This document shows, piece by piece, positions 43,700 to 53,605 of a stretch of DNA of 64,000 nucleotides (position 1 is the stretch's first letter; each line of letters begins with the position of its first letter). Position numbers and translations under genes: made by a program. The notes under the pieces are model-generated. The model saw only the letters and a list, made by a program, of their open reading frames with translations. It had not been told where the DNA came from and searched no databases. The stretch is from Alphaproteobacteria bacterium (GTDB taxonomy: Bacteria > Pseudomonadota > Alphaproteobacteria > Rhodobacterales > Rhodobacteraceae): assembly GCA_030427405.1 (NCBI GenBank), contig JAUHXK010000010.1, positions 1 through 64,000 on the forward strand, written 5' to 3'.

Positions 43700-44944
43700 C
43701 TAGCCAAAGGTTTCCAGCGCCGCGGCCAGTTCGTCGTGGTCTTTCGCATAGTGCTCCAGCGGCTGACCGGCCTGCGCGGCGTCGGCTGCTTGCCGCAAGG
43801 AGGTTACGCCCGCGCCCGGTCCCTGCGGGTGGCTCATGATGCCGCCACCGGCGCAATACAGGAAATCGGCGTTTCCAAGAAACGCCATGCTTTGACCGAT
43901 TTGCCGAATGGTCTGCCCCGAGGAAAAAACGGGCAGTGCCCTGTGGCGGGTTCCCGGCAGTTCGGACTGAACGGCCCGGGCCGAGGTCATGACGACCTCA
44001 TCGGTTTCGGTAAACTTGTTGGCCAGACCGTTGACATGCAGGTGATCTGCACCCGCCAGCCGCCAGATGGCCTGTTGGACCTTGTACGTCATTCCGATAT
44101 CCGGCGACCGCGACATGAGCCCCCAGCCATTGCGGTGCCCATGAATGGGCAGGCGTGTCCTTTCGCGCAAGAACCGCAAGCCACTTAACCCGATCCAATT
44201 GAGCGAGACCATCGCGCAGGTTGCGCCCAGCCGCTCTAGCATTTCGGCGCGATGCGCCATTTCGTCAATCTCACCGGTGATATTGAACGCGTACATGACC
44301 TTTCGCCCGGCTTTGTCCGCGTGGCGGTTCAGGACGTCCATTGCGCCTTTTGCGCGTTCTTCCAAAGGGTTTCCGGGGCCATCGGATTGCAACTCGTCAT
44401 CTTTGATGAAGTCGACGCCTGCATCGGCCAGGGTTGTCACCAGTTTTACGGTATCGTCGACGTTCAGGCCGATGCTGGGTTTGATTATGGTTCCGATCAT
44501 CGGGCCGCTTGGCACGCCCATAAGGTCACGGGTCCCCGTGATGCCATGCGCAGGGCCGGGAAAAGCGGCTGCGAAGCTATCCGGAAGGGTCAGATCAATC
44601 AGGCGTATGGCTGAAATTTCCGCCAATTCGAACAGATTGCCTGCAATCGTTGCCATCAGGTTGGGCAGGGAAGGGCCAATATTGGCGACCGGCCAGCTTA
44701 GCCGAACGATGCCGCGCTCGTAGGTTGCGCTTTGCAACCGACAGGGCAGGGCAGGTGTCGTCGATCTTGAGACAATTTCGATTGCTTCAACCCGGGCGGC
44801 GGCTCTGGCTCTCAGGTCGTCTGTTTCCGATGCAAGCCGAATGAATGTGCCGGTGGATTGCTCGCCCGCGATCACCTCGGCAGCGCGGGTCAGCCCGACA
44901 GGACTTTCGATTTCGTAAGTCGCCTCGAACCGTTCGGAAATCAT
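43700..44944 (-). CDS. RuBisCO-like protein (form IV), 3-oxo-isoapionate-4-phosphate enzyme
   Basis: This 414-residue RuBisCO large-subunit homologue keeps many catalytic landmarks: TIIKPSIGL (K155, equivalent to K175), FIKDDE (K181 to E184, equivalent to the carbamylated K201 and D203/E204), PIHGHRNG (near 268), HLHVNGLANKF (301-311, the H327/K334 region) and GGGIMSHPQG. Its gene overlaps the kinase gene (ATGA). In D-apiose catabolism RuBisCO-like proteins act on 3-oxo-isoapionate 4-phosphate, either by decarboxylation or by transcarboxylation/hydrolysis to 3-phosphoglycerate and glycolate. No tetrose-phosphate isomerases are nearby, which mildly favours the second. Start: ATG 44944. Confidence 0.85.
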   Translation of the reverse strand: MISERFEATYEIESPVGLTRAAEVIAGEQSTGTFIRLASETDDLRARAAARVEAIEIVSRSTTPALPCRLQSATYERGIVRLSWPVANIGPSLPNLMATIAGNLFELAEISAIRLIDLTLPDSFAAAFPGPAHGITGTRDLMGVPSGPMIGTIIKPSIGLNVDDTVKLVTTLADAGVDFIKDDELQSDGPGNPLEERAKGAMDVLNRHADKAGRKVMYAFNITGEIDEMAHRAEMLERLGATCAMVSLNWIGLSGLRFLRERTRLPIHGHRNGWGLMSRSPDIGMTYKVQQAIWRLAGADHLHVNGLANKFTETDEVVMTSARAVQSELPGTRHRALPVFSSGQTIRQIGQSMAFLGNADFLYCAGGGIMSHPQGPGAGVTSLRQAADAAQAGQPLEHYAKDHDELAAALETFG

Positions 44945-46287
44945 GCGCGTGCTCCCCCCCCGTCGCGAACCCAGCCAAAGTAATCGGGCGATCCCATCTG
45001 GCCGCCTTTCAGCGCTATTTCGAGGCCGTCCATCGGCCCTTTGGCTTTTGCCCTGCAAATCGCAGCGCCCGGAATTGTCGGTGATACAGCCGTGAGTGCA
45101 TAGATATCCAACGCCTCGCAGACGCGCCCTGATGTGTCGCCGCCCGATACCGCGACCCGACGCAGCCCCATCCGGTCCACAAGCGTGCGCAGGATGCGGC
45201 CAAGGGATCGTCCGATCCTGTCATTGGCGTGATCCATATCGCCCTTGGCCGCCCTTTGGACCGCGGCAAGAGCAGGGTCGCCGGGGCCTTTGGCTGTAAA
45301 AACGATGACGGGTCGATCTTTGCCAAGCGCTTCACCTGCCTGTTCGACCGCAGCGGATTCTACGCTGTCGTCACCCCCCAAAAGGCGCGCCGCATCAAGG
45401 CGGATCGTAACAAAGCCGTTGTCTCTGGCCCATTCAATCTGAGCGGCGCTTGTGGGCGAGACAGAGCCGGAAACAACTGCGAAACGATCATCGCGGCTCA
45501 ACCCGCCGATGGCGGGGGGATCGGTCACAAGGTTGGCCGCACGCAAGTGGGACACCAACGCATATTCGATGCCTTGCGACCCGGCGACCAGCCGGCTGTT
45601 CTTGCGTCCTTCCCACAATAATCTGCCGACCTCGGCCTGTTGGCCTTTAGAAATCAGGTCGATGGTCCAGATATGCGGGTTCTGCTCTAGCTTGCCTTGC
45701 GCGGTTTGGTTTTCCAGGTCTTCAAGGTCAATGCAATTTACAGGTGTTTCGGTTTGCCGGGCCAGGTGGCGCGCGACATCGGCCTCGGTCATAGGAGTGA
45801 CCGGATGTCGGGCCATAACCGGATGCCTATCCAACCGGTGAACGCCATCTGCGGCAGAACAAAACAGCGTTCCGAACGCCTGATAGCGACGCATCTCGGG
45901 CGCGGCTGTGACGACGGGAACGGATGTATTGCCAAATATGTCCCGTCCGATGTCGATGGCTTTGCCGATTGATCCGACATGTGGGGCTGAATCCAGCGTC
46001 GAACAGGTTTTATAGTGAATGAGGGCAGCGCCCGTCTTGTCCAGGAACCTGAACAGACCCGGCAGCCTTTCATCCATCCACGCTGGCGGCTTTGATCGCG
46101 CAAGCGTTGCAATGCCGATCCCCGCCAGGCCTTCGGCCTCGTCCAGCGAATGAGGTTCCGAAAGATACAGGATTGATGGCAGGCCATTGAACGTCAACAC
46201 TTCCATGACGGCCGCGGCACCGGTGAAGTCATCGCCAAGCCAGCCAACAAGCGGTTGTTCAAAAAAGCTGGAAGTGGCGCCGCGCAT
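44941..46287 (-). CDS. oiaK: Four-carbon acid-sugar kinase family: 3-oxo-isoapionate kinase
   Basis: This 448-residue DUF1537-family kinase has the N-terminal substrate domain start GWLGDDFTGAAAVMEVL (about residue 14) and the C-terminal nucleotide domain with VVSGSVSPTSAAQIEWA and the ATP-binding block RRVAVSGGDTSGRVCEAL. It would phosphorylate 3-oxo-isoapionate before the RuBisCO-like enzyme. ATG 46287 is preceded by GAGGTGA at the right distance; the longer frame would run over the operator at 46301-46313. The assignment comes from the gene pair plus the apiose genes nearby. Confidence 0.82.
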   Translation of the reverse strand: MRGATSSFFEQPLVGWLGDDFTGAAAVMEVLTFNGLPSILYLSEPHSLDEAEGLAGIGIATLARSKPPAWMDERLPGLFRFLDKTGAALIHYKTCSTLDSAPHVGSIGKAIDIGRDIFGNTSVPVVTAAPEMRRYQAFGTLFCSAADGVHRLDRHPVMARHPVTPMTEADVARHLARQTETPVNCIDLEDLENQTAQGKLEQNPHIWTIDLISKGQQAEVGRLLWEGRKNSRLVAGSQGIEYALVSHLRAANLVTDPPAIGGLSRDDRFAVVSGSVSPTSAAQIEWARDNGFVTIRLDAARLLGGDDSVESAAVEQAGEALGKDRPVIVFTAKGPGDPALAAVQRAAKGDMDHANDRIGRSLGRILRTLVDRMGLRRVAVSGGDTSGRVCEALDIYALTAVSPTIPGAAICRAKAKGPMDGLEIALKGGQMGSPDYFGWVRDGGGARA

Positions 46288-46300
46288 GGTATATATCACC

Positions 46301-46313
46301 TCATCATACCAGT
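46301..46313 (-). promoter_or_regulatory. Apiose regulon operator 1 (before oiaK)
   Basis: The minus strand reads ACTGGTATGATGA, ending next to the oiaK ribosome site. The same 13 bases occur at 55477-55489 before apnO, and a 12-base variant occurs before apnL. The GntR gene between the clusters is the likely binder. A site over the ribosome-binding region would repress effectively. Confidence 0.65.
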
Positions 46314-46411
46314 TCGGTTTAGAGCGAATTTCCTGCCGGGTCAACGCATTTGGCGGCCAAATAGATTGACATTTTGTCTGCTATTTTGGATTTCGCATAA
46401 AAGGACGGACC

Positions 46412-47161
46412 TTGATAACCATGCCTAGCGATACACCCACGAAGCCCCAGGACAAGATCATCAGGCTCAAACTCTCGGACCAGGTGCTGGATCGTTTGCG
46501 AGAAATGATACGTAACGGTGAATTGGGGCCAGGCGACTATATGCCATCGGAACGTGTTTTGATGGAAAGATTCAGCGTCGGACGCCCGGCCGTCCGGGAG
46601 GCGTTGCAGGCGATGCACACCCAGGGACTGATTACGATCAGCCACGGGGAACGCAGCCGGGTAAACGAGTTGTCTGCCAACCTTGTTCTGAGCCAAAGCG
46701 ACAAAGTGGCCAATATCCTTCTGGATGCGGTTCCCGCCAATCTTGAGCACCTCAAAGAGGCGCGGCGCATGTTTGAACTGGGCATCGTTCGGTCTGCCGC
46801 AGCCAAGGCGGCATCGAAAGATGTAATAAGGCTCAGGCAGTTGCTGGCGGATCAACAGGCGTTTCTGACCGGCCGATTGGATGTTCGTCACTTTATCGAA
46901 GCCGATATGGCGTTTCACACCGGAATCGCGGATATATTGGAAAATCCGGTGATCAGTGCGGCCTCCGGGGCCATGCTCAGGTGGCTTCAGGAATACCATG
47001 TCAATGCCCTGCATTGGTCCGGCAACGAACAACAGACGCTGGATGAACACGCAAAGATCATCGACCGGATAGAAGCAAATGACGCGGTCGGCGCTGTTGA
47101 GGAAATGCAGCGCCATCTGGATCGATCACGCGATATGTTTGCCCCGCGCCGCAGCAGTTGA
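46412..47161 (+). CDS. GntR-family regulator (FCD) of the apiose genes
   Basis: This protein of about 249 residues has a winged helix near residues 20-85 (LSDQVLDRLREMIRNGELGP, RFSVGRPAVREALQAMHTQ) and an FCD effector domain with likely metal histidines in DMAFHTGIADI and DEHAKIIDRIEAND. It lies between oiaK (divergent) and apnL (same strand). AAGGA is 6 bases before TTG 46412 and 15 before ATG 46421, so the TTG start is better spaced, though the ATG remains possible. It probably binds the CTGGTATRATGA elements. Confidence 0.85.
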   Translation: MITMPSDTPTKPQDKIIRLKLSDQVLDRLREMIRNGELGPGDYMPSERVLMERFSVGRPAVREALQAMHTQGLITISHGERSRVNELSANLVLSQSDKVANILLDAVPANLEHLKEARRMFELGIVRSAAAKAASKDVIRLRQLLADQQAFLTGRLDVRHFIEADMAFHTGIADILENPVISAASGAMLRWLQEYHVNALHWSGNEQQTLDEHAKIIDRIEANDAVGAVEEMQRHLDRSRDMFAPRRSS

Positions 47162-47202
47162 CGCGGCCTCGCTCGATCATTGGGTTTGATCGCTCTGGTC
47201 TG

Positions 47203-47225
47203 CTGGTATAATGAGTATACACCAG
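47203..47225 (+). promoter_or_regulatory. Apiose regulon operator 2 (before apnL)
   Basis: CTGGTATAATGA (47203-47214) continues to TACACCAG (47218-47225), giving an imperfect palindrome with CTGGTRTA half-sites. This is the most symmetric of the three copies. It lies 24 bases before the GTG start proposed for apnL, and its presence argues against the longer frame that would begin at 47180. Confidence 0.65.
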
Positions 47226-47248
47226 TTGGTTTGAGAGCGGGGCGATCG

Positions 47249-49141
47249 GTGGAACAGGTCAGCGCGCGGATACGCAAATACGGAACTGACGAAACCGTCC
47301 GAGGTCTTGGACGGGCAGAGATTGGCGCGCTATCATTCCTTTATTCCTCGGACGGGCTGCGTCGGATTTCCTGGAACAATGTTGAACTTGTGCGGGCGCT
47401 GGCCTGGCCCATCCGGGATGAAAACTGGGGGACCTACCCGGTCACGGTCATAAGTGAAAGCGTCTGCGAGGATGACGGCTTTGCCCTTGATCTTGCTTTT
47501 TCTGTCGGTGATGGGCGATTGCGATGTGACCTTTCAATTCGGGCCGATGCCACCGGGGTCCTGAAAGCCGACCTTGATATGACCCCTGTGAACGGGGTGT
47601 TTTCGACCAACCGGGCTGGTTTTACGGTCTTGCACCCGATCAACGGGATCGCGGGCGCGGCGCTGAATATCGTTCATTCCGATGGTGGCAGCGAACGGTC
47701 ATCCTTTCCCGAACTGATACGGCCGGATCAACCCGCCAGGGACATCCGGTCCCTTTCCTATGGCGTGGATGGGCAATCTGTTGAAATTGCCTTTGAAGGT
47801 GAAACCTTTGAAATGGAGGATCAGAGAAATTGGTCCGATGCGTCTTTCAAAACCTACTGCGTCCCTCTTGAGCATCCGTTCACCTATGACATCGCGCACA
47901 GGATCCGGCAAACTGTAACGGTCCGAGTGGCTGGAAAGCCGACCGGACAAAATGCTGGCGCAAGCAGGCCGGTCCTTGCGTTCGAAACGACACCAGGCGT
48001 TGCGCCCGACATAGGGGTCGCGCTTGAAACCGGGTGGCTGCCATCTCGTGACGTTCCGGAAATTCCGGGGTCCTTTTGCGTTTTGCGCACGGCGCCGGGT
48101 TCTGCGGACACCGCCTTACTTGCCGAATATGCGTCGCGTTTTTCTTCGTTCGATTTGGAGATCAGGCTACCCAATGACGGGGTGGTCGAGGATGGCCTGC
48201 GTGCCACGGCCAAAGTTCTGTCTGCACAAGGCCTGGTTCCCGCACGCGTAATAGCCCTGCCGGACAGCTATCTTGATAGCCATCAGCCGGTCGGGCCCTG
48301 GCCGGATGGTCCAACGCCCAACGATGTCCTGGCCCGGGTGCGTGACATTTTTCCCGCGTCGTCGGTCGGTGGCGGAATGTTGACCAATTTTACCGAATTG
48401 AACCGATGCCGCCCCGACCCGTCTCAGTGTGACTTTGTCACCCACGGGCTTACGGCGATTGTTCATGCCAGCGACGACCTGTCGGTGTTGGAAACGCTCG
48501 AGACCTTGCCGCATATCTTTGCAAGTGCGGCGGTATTGGCGGACGGGTTGCCATATCGGCTGGGGCTGTGTGCGATCGGCATGCGGTCAAATCCGTATGG
48601 GGCTGCGGTTGCAGAAAACCCCGACCAGGTCAGGCGTACGATGGCCCGGGTCGAGCCGCGCCATCGCGGGGTGTTTGGGGCCTGTTTCGCCGTCGGACTC
48701 TTGGCTGCGACACAAGGGACGTCGGTCCGGTCGCTGTGCCTGGGCGCACCCGTTGGGCCTTTTGGTCTTGTTTACGATCCGATGGGCCACCCGCAAGTTG
48801 GCTATGATGGTTCTGGTCGCGTCGTCTATCCCATCTACCATGTTGCCCGAGAGGCCGCGGCGATGGCGCGAAGCAGGCGTCTGACACTGAAAGCGTTGCC
48901 GGACGGCATCATTGGCTATGGCGTCGAGACCGAGGATCGCAGGCGCTTGATGATTGCCAATATCGGCGATCAAGCCTGCGACCTTAAGCTGCCCGGCCCA
49001 GGTCATGCACTTTGCCTGGACGTCGAGAGCTTTGATGCGGCCACCAGGAACGCGGATTGGCTGGTCATGGCGGACAGGGTTCATACCGTGGCGCTCGACC
49101 TGCCACCGCTGTCGATCTCTTTCGTCGATCTACCGCGGTGA
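47249..49141 (+). CDS. apnL: D-apionolactonase (ApnL-type)
   Basis: This 630-residue protein has no well-known domain but fits the D-apionate lactonase family. The N-terminal beta-rich part has ALSFLYSSDGLRRISWNNVE, LAWPIRDENWGTY and the conserved NWSDASFKTYCVPLEHPF (about residue 200-217). The central and C-terminal part, with FASRFSSFDLEIRL and NFTELNRCRPDPSQCDFV, looks like a degenerate glycosidase-type barrel. It hydrolyses apionolactone to apionate. GTG 47249 is chosen because the operator lies just upstream. It runs convergent to the ABC transporter genes. Confidence 0.78.
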   Translation: MEQVSARIRKYGTDETVRGLGRAEIGALSFLYSSDGLRRISWNNVELVRALAWPIRDENWGTYPVTVISESVCEDDGFALDLAFSVGDGRLRCDLSIRADATGVLKADLDMTPVNGVFSTNRAGFTVLHPINGIAGAALNIVHSDGGSERSSFPELIRPDQPARDIRSLSYGVDGQSVEIAFEGETFEMEDQRNWSDASFKTYCVPLEHPFTYDIAHRIRQTVTVRVAGKPTGQNAGASRPVLAFETTPGVAPDIGVALETGWLPSRDVPEIPGSFCVLRTAPGSADTALLAEYASRFSSFDLEIRLPNDGVVEDGLRATAKVLSAQGLVPARVIALPDSYLDSHQPVGPWPDGPTPNDVLARVRDIFPASSVGGGMLTNFTELNRCRPDPSQCDFVTHGLTAIVHASDDLSVLETLETLPHIFASAAVLADGLPYRLGLCAIGMRSNPYGAAVAENPDQVRRTMARVEPRHRGVFGACFAVGLLAATQGTSVRSLCLGAPVGPFGLVYDPMGHPQVGYDGSGRVVYPIYHVAREAAAMARSRRLTLKALPDGIIGYGVETEDRRRLMIANIGDQACDLKLPGPGHALCLDVESFDAATRNADWLVMADRVHTVALDLPPLSISFVDLPR

Positions 49142-49290
49142 CTTTTCCCGTTCCGCCCATTCCGTCGCGGGCAGCAGGGCAGAGGATCCAGGCGCTGATC
49201 TGGTCGCAAAGCGCCCGATCCGCGATGAATGCCCGCGCCGGACGCTGCCAACGCCCGCCGAAACCGCAGGTTGTGCATGTTTAGGGCGCC

Positions 49291-50343
49291 TCAGGATCCG
49301 GCTTCTTGTGTCAGCGCGACCCGGGCCTGCAGACGGCTTTGGGCCTGGTCGATGACCACAGCGGTAACGATGACAAGCCCCTTGATCACCATTTGCCAGA
49401 AAGACGACACACCCATCATGATCAAACCGTCTGACAGGATGCCGATGACGAATGCGCCGATGATCGTGCCCATGATGCGGCCGCGCCCTCCGGACATGGA
49501 CGTCCCGCCCAGAACTGCTGCTGCAATGGCGTTCAGCTCAAAGAACTCACCAGTTGCAGGATGCGCGGCCTTCAGCTGTGACGCGATGATCAACCCGACC
49601 AAAGCGGCCATCAGACCCGAGAACATATAGACGAACATTTTTACCCGCCGCACCCGAACCCCGGACAGCGCCGCGCCTCTTTCGTTGCCGCCCGTGGCAT
49701 AGATATGCCGCCCCAGCGGTGTCCGCCGTGCAATATAGACCGAGGCGAGCGTGACGATGATCAACATCCAGATCATGACCGGGATGCCCAGGAACGAACC
49801 CGCCCCGATCAGGGGAAAGCTGGCCGATCCGTATTCAGCAGAGCCATTGAGGTTGGGGAACGTGCGCCCGCCCGACATCAGCAATGCCGCGCCGCGGGCC
49901 ATGTAAAGCATCCCGAGTGTTGCGATAAAGGGGGCGACGTTCAACCGCGTGATCAGTATTCCGTTGATCCATCCGACAAACACGCCGACAAAACAGACCA
50001 TCACCATGATCTCAACAGTGTTGAACTGAATAGACCAGCCAAAACCTGGATCGATTCCGTTCAACACAAGGTAACCGGCAATCATGCTGGTCAGCCCGAC
50101 AACAGAGCCAACCGACAGATCAATGCCCCCGGTAATGATGACAAACGTCATGCCGATTGCCAAAAACGCGTTGATTGCCACATGTTTGGAAATAAGCACC
50201 GCATTTGCAACGCTAAGAAAGTTTGGGGCCGCAAAGGCAAAATACGTGAACACAAGGATCAGCGCGACAAAGGTTCGTGCCTTTAGCAGCAACAATAACC
50301 AGTTGATATTCGCGCTTGGGCTGTGGGCGGTCGTCGTGGTCAT
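49291..50343 (-). CDS. Ribose-type ABC sugar transporter permease
   Basis: This 350-residue inner-membrane protein has about ten helices and the RbsC family marks: ITGGIDLSVGSVVGLTSM (near residue 70), SGVRVRRVKMFVYMFSG, and AAVLGGTSMSGGRGRIMGT near residue 285. It forms the channel as a homodimer. The start overlaps the ATPase stop (ATGA). It is the last gene of the leftward apiose transport transcript. The cargo is inferred to be D-apiose from the pathway genes at the head of the same transcript. Confidence 0.9.
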   Translation of the reverse strand: MTTTTAHSPSANINWLLLLLKARTFVALILVFTYFAFAAPNFLSVANAVLISKHVAINAFLAIGMTFVIITGGIDLSVGSVVGLTSMIAGYLVLNGIDPGFGWSIQFNTVEIMVMVCFVGVFVGWINGILITRLNVAPFIATLGMLYMARGAALLMSGGRTFPNLNGSAEYGSASFPLIGAGSFLGIPVMIWMLIIVTLASVYIARRTPLGRHIYATGGNERGAALSGVRVRRVKMFVYMFSGLMAALVGLIIASQLKAAHPATGEFFELNAIAAAVLGGTSMSGGRGRIMGTIIGAFVIGILSDGLIMMGVSSFWQMVIKGLVIVTAVVIDQAQSRLQARVALTQEAGS

Positions 50344-51875
50344 GCGGCGGATCCCTCTACGGAAGACGTTCCCGGTGACGCGGCAGCAACGACCTGCGCG
50401 ACCGGGGTGGATTTATCAAAAACGCCGGTGATACGGCCATCGGCCATAACGATGATGCGATCGCTCAGGGCCATCGCTTCTTCGATTTCCGACGTGGCAA
50501 AAACGATGCCGATGCCTTGTGCCGACAACTCGCGCATCACGCGGTAGATTTCGGCCTTGGCGCCGACATCAATGCCGCGTGACGGTTCATCCAGAAGCAG
50601 GACACTGGGTTTGGTCATCAAGGCCTTGCCAATTGCGACTTTCTGCTGGTTGCCCCCGGACAGGGACGAAACAGGGTTCTCAGCACTTGCAACCTTGATC
50701 GTCAGGCGCGAGATGAACTCGGCTGCGCGCTGCGCCTCGCGCGACAGGCTGAGATGCATAAACCGGGTGAATTCTTTCAATGACGACAGGGTCAGGTTTT
50801 CACGAATGGCCATCATCTGGATCAGACCGTCGACTTTGCGGTCCTCGGGGACCAGGGCAATGCCATGCGAAATTCGGTCAGCGATGCTGGTGCTGCGCAG
50901 CTCTTCGCCCTTGATGAAATAATGCCCCTGGGCTTCGGGGTGGCGGCCGATGATACATTCCAGCAACTCGGTACGCCCCGCCCCCATCAACCCGTAGATC
51001 CCCAGGATTTCGCCCGCATTTGCGCTGAACGAGACGTGATCGACGCTGTATCCGCCGCCCATCTTGGCCAGTGCGACGTCTTCGGCGCGAAACACCTCAT
51101 CGCCGATCTGGTGGGCGATGGGGGCCGCAAAATCCTTGGCCTCTCCTCCGATCATCGCCTCGACGATCCAGGGGACATCAACGCCGTCCATGCTGCGGGT
51201 TCCGGTCACTTCGCCATCGCGCAAGACGGTGATGTAGTCGCCGATCCGGATCAGCTCTTCCAGCCGGTGCGAGATGTAGACGATGCCGACACCTTGCGAC
51301 CTGAGTTCGGCTATGACGCGGAACAGAACCTCGACTTCGACGGCTGACAGGGCCGAGGTGGGTTCGTCGAGGATCAGTATTTTTGCGTCCTGCGCCAGCG
51401 CCTTTGCGATTTCGACGACTTGCTGCTGGCCCAGACGCAAGAACCCAAGGGGCGTGTCCGGATCGATGTCCTGTTCAAGGCGGGTCAGGATATCGCGGCT
51501 TCTGGTCGCCTGGTCGCGCATATCTATGTGCAGACCCAGTCGTGTCGGCTCGCGCCCGATAAAGATGTTCTCGCTGACCGAGAGGTCGGGGAACAGGTTC
51601 AGCTCTTGAAACACGATGCCGATTCCGGCGCGAACGGCGTCGTCCTTGTTGCGAAACTGCACGGGGGTGCCATCAACGGCAATCTCACCCTCGGTCAGGG
51701 TTTCGACGCCCGAGATGACTTTCATCAACGTCGATTTGCCCGCTCCGTTTTCGCCCACCAATACGTTGACCGCACCCATTCGGATGTCGAAGTTCACGTT
51801 CTTGAGCGCGCGGGTGCCCGGATAGACCTTGACCGCATTGCGGATGGTCAGACCGATAGGGTGTTTGCCGGTCAT
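50340..51875 (-). CDS. Ribose-type ABC transporter ATPase, two nucleotide domains
   Basis: This 511-residue RbsA-like protein has two ATPase halves. The first has Walker A GENGAGKSTLMKVISG (about residue 39), LRLGQQQVVEIAKAL and ILILDEPTSALSAVEV. The second has a degenerate P-loop (IYGLMGAGRTELLECIIG), SLSGGNQQKVAIGKAL and VLLLDEPSRGIDVGAK. A weakened second Walker A is normal for this family. It overlaps both neighbours by 4 bases. Confidence 0.93.
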   Translation of the reverse strand: MTGKHPIGLTIRNAVKVYPGTRALKNVNFDIRMGAVNVLVGENGAGKSTLMKVISGVETLTEGEIAVDGTPVQFRNKDDAVRAGIGIVFQELNLFPDLSVSENIFIGREPTRLGLHIDMRDQATRSRDILTRLEQDIDPDTPLGFLRLGQQQVVEIAKALAQDAKILILDEPTSALSAVEVEVLFRVIAELRSQGVGIVYISHRLEELIRIGDYITVLRDGEVTGTRSMDGVDVPWIVEAMIGGEAKDFAAPIAHQIGDEVFRAEDVALAKMGGGYSVDHVSFSANAGEILGIYGLMGAGRTELLECIIGRHPEAQGHYFIKGEELRSTSIADRISHGIALVPEDRKVDGLIQMMAIRENLTLSSLKEFTRFMHLSLSREAQRAAEFISRLTIKVASAENPVSSLSGGNQQKVAIGKALMTKPSVLLLDEPSRGIDVGAKAEIYRVMRELSAQGIGIVFATSEIEEAMALSDRIIVMADGRITGVFDKSTPVAQVVAAASPGTSSVEGSAA

Positions 51876-52516
51876 TGTGAGAACCGCACGTCTATCGGGG
51901 TTACGATCAGGGGGTCATCGGCGGATTTCAACGGCGTCACACCGATGAAGTCGACGGAGGACCCGATGACATCCGTTTCGGGCACAACCAGTTCACCGGT
52001 GACTTTGTCGTTCAGCGCTCGTGCCAGCTTGGCGAATTCGATCTGGTCGCGGAATTCGTCGAAGTCATAAAATGGCGCTGCGTCGCGAAGGGCCGTGCCA
52101 CGAACGACCGGGCCCAATTGCAGGGTAACGTCAGCCTGGCCATCGCCATTGACGTCAACAGAAACCGTTCGCGCGCGGGATTCAAGATTGGCCTCGATGA
52201 CCTGGCCCTGGCCAGAGACCGGGAAATTCCACGCTGACCCTTGCCCGGACCCGCGATTGGCATGCTCGGCACCAGCCGATGCAATGTCCCTGGCGATCTC
52301 GGATCGCAATACATCGACGGGCAGAGCCTTGCTTGTGATCAAAGGGGTCAACCTGGTGTCAAAGGTTTCGTCAATCCGTGCCTGATTTCGCGCATCGTCG
52401 CCGTCAGGACCATTGGGGATTGTCGCTGTGTCCTTGTCCTCGTCGAACACGATCTTGCAACCTGATAAGGTCAGGCCGGCAATCAGCAGCGTGACGAGCG
52501 ACAGCAATCTGGTCAT
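51872..52516 (-). CDS. DUF2291-family lipoprotein of the sugar transporter
   Basis: This 214-residue protein has a lipoprotein signal (LLIAGLTLSGC, Cys20) followed by the DUF2291 domain: NQARIDETFDTRLTPLI, GQGQVIEANLESRARTVSVD, VTLQLGPVVRGTALRDA and FYDFDEFRDQIEFAKLARAL. Such lipoproteins occur in operons with ribose-type importers, and their precise role is unknown; help in periplasmic ligand delivery is often assumed. The ATGA overlap with the ATPase gene shows it is part of the transport unit. Confidence 0.82.
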   Translation of the reverse strand: MTRLLSLVTLLIAGLTLSGCKIVFDEDKDTATIPNGPDGDDARNQARIDETFDTRLTPLITSKALPVDVLRSEIARDIASAGAEHANRGSGQGSAWNFPVSGQGQVIEANLESRARTVSVDVNGDGQADVTLQLGPVVRGTALRDAAPFYDFDEFRDQIEFAKLARALNDKVTGELVVPETDVIGSSVDFIGVTPLKSADDPLIVTPIDVRFSQ

Positions 52517-52547
52517 CGGGTTCCACTTTTTCTGAATGGGGTTTTTT

Positions 52548-52574
52548 GCGCGCAGCCGGTCATTGGCTGCGCGC
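52548..52574 (-). other. Perfect 10-bp stem-loop after the binding-protein gene
   Basis: GCGCGCAGCC (52548-52557) pairs with GGCTGCGCGC (52565-52574) with a 7-base loop, 20 bases past the stop of the binding-protein gene. In the leftward transcript the stem is followed by an A run, not a U run. It is therefore better read as an mRNA-protecting hairpin than a terminator. Confidence 0.6.
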
Positions 52575-52593
52575 AGCGAATACGCCGCTGCAC

Positions 52594-53550
<957 letters not shown>

Positions 53551-53580
53551 CTAAGGTTCTGTCTGCCCTGCGGTTTGAGA

Positions 53581-53603
53581 CCGCGCTTCTTTGGCGCGGT
53601 TTT
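53581..53603 (+). other. Stem-loop with T run between apsD and the binding-protein gene
   Basis: CCGCGC (53581-53586) pairs with GCGCGG (53594-53599), followed by TTTT on the plus strand. On the minus strand, along which both flanking genes are read, no U run follows. A normal terminator for apsD is therefore not supported; it may be a processing or stabilising hairpin, or stop antisense transcription. Confidence 0.4.
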
Positions 53604-53605
53604 GG

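Noticed and set aside
49142..49290. Possible IS5-type transposase scrap (DLVAKRPIRDECPRRTLP) after apnL
   Set aside because: The resemblance is too short and requires assuming deletions. It is left as unassigned sequence between convergent genes.
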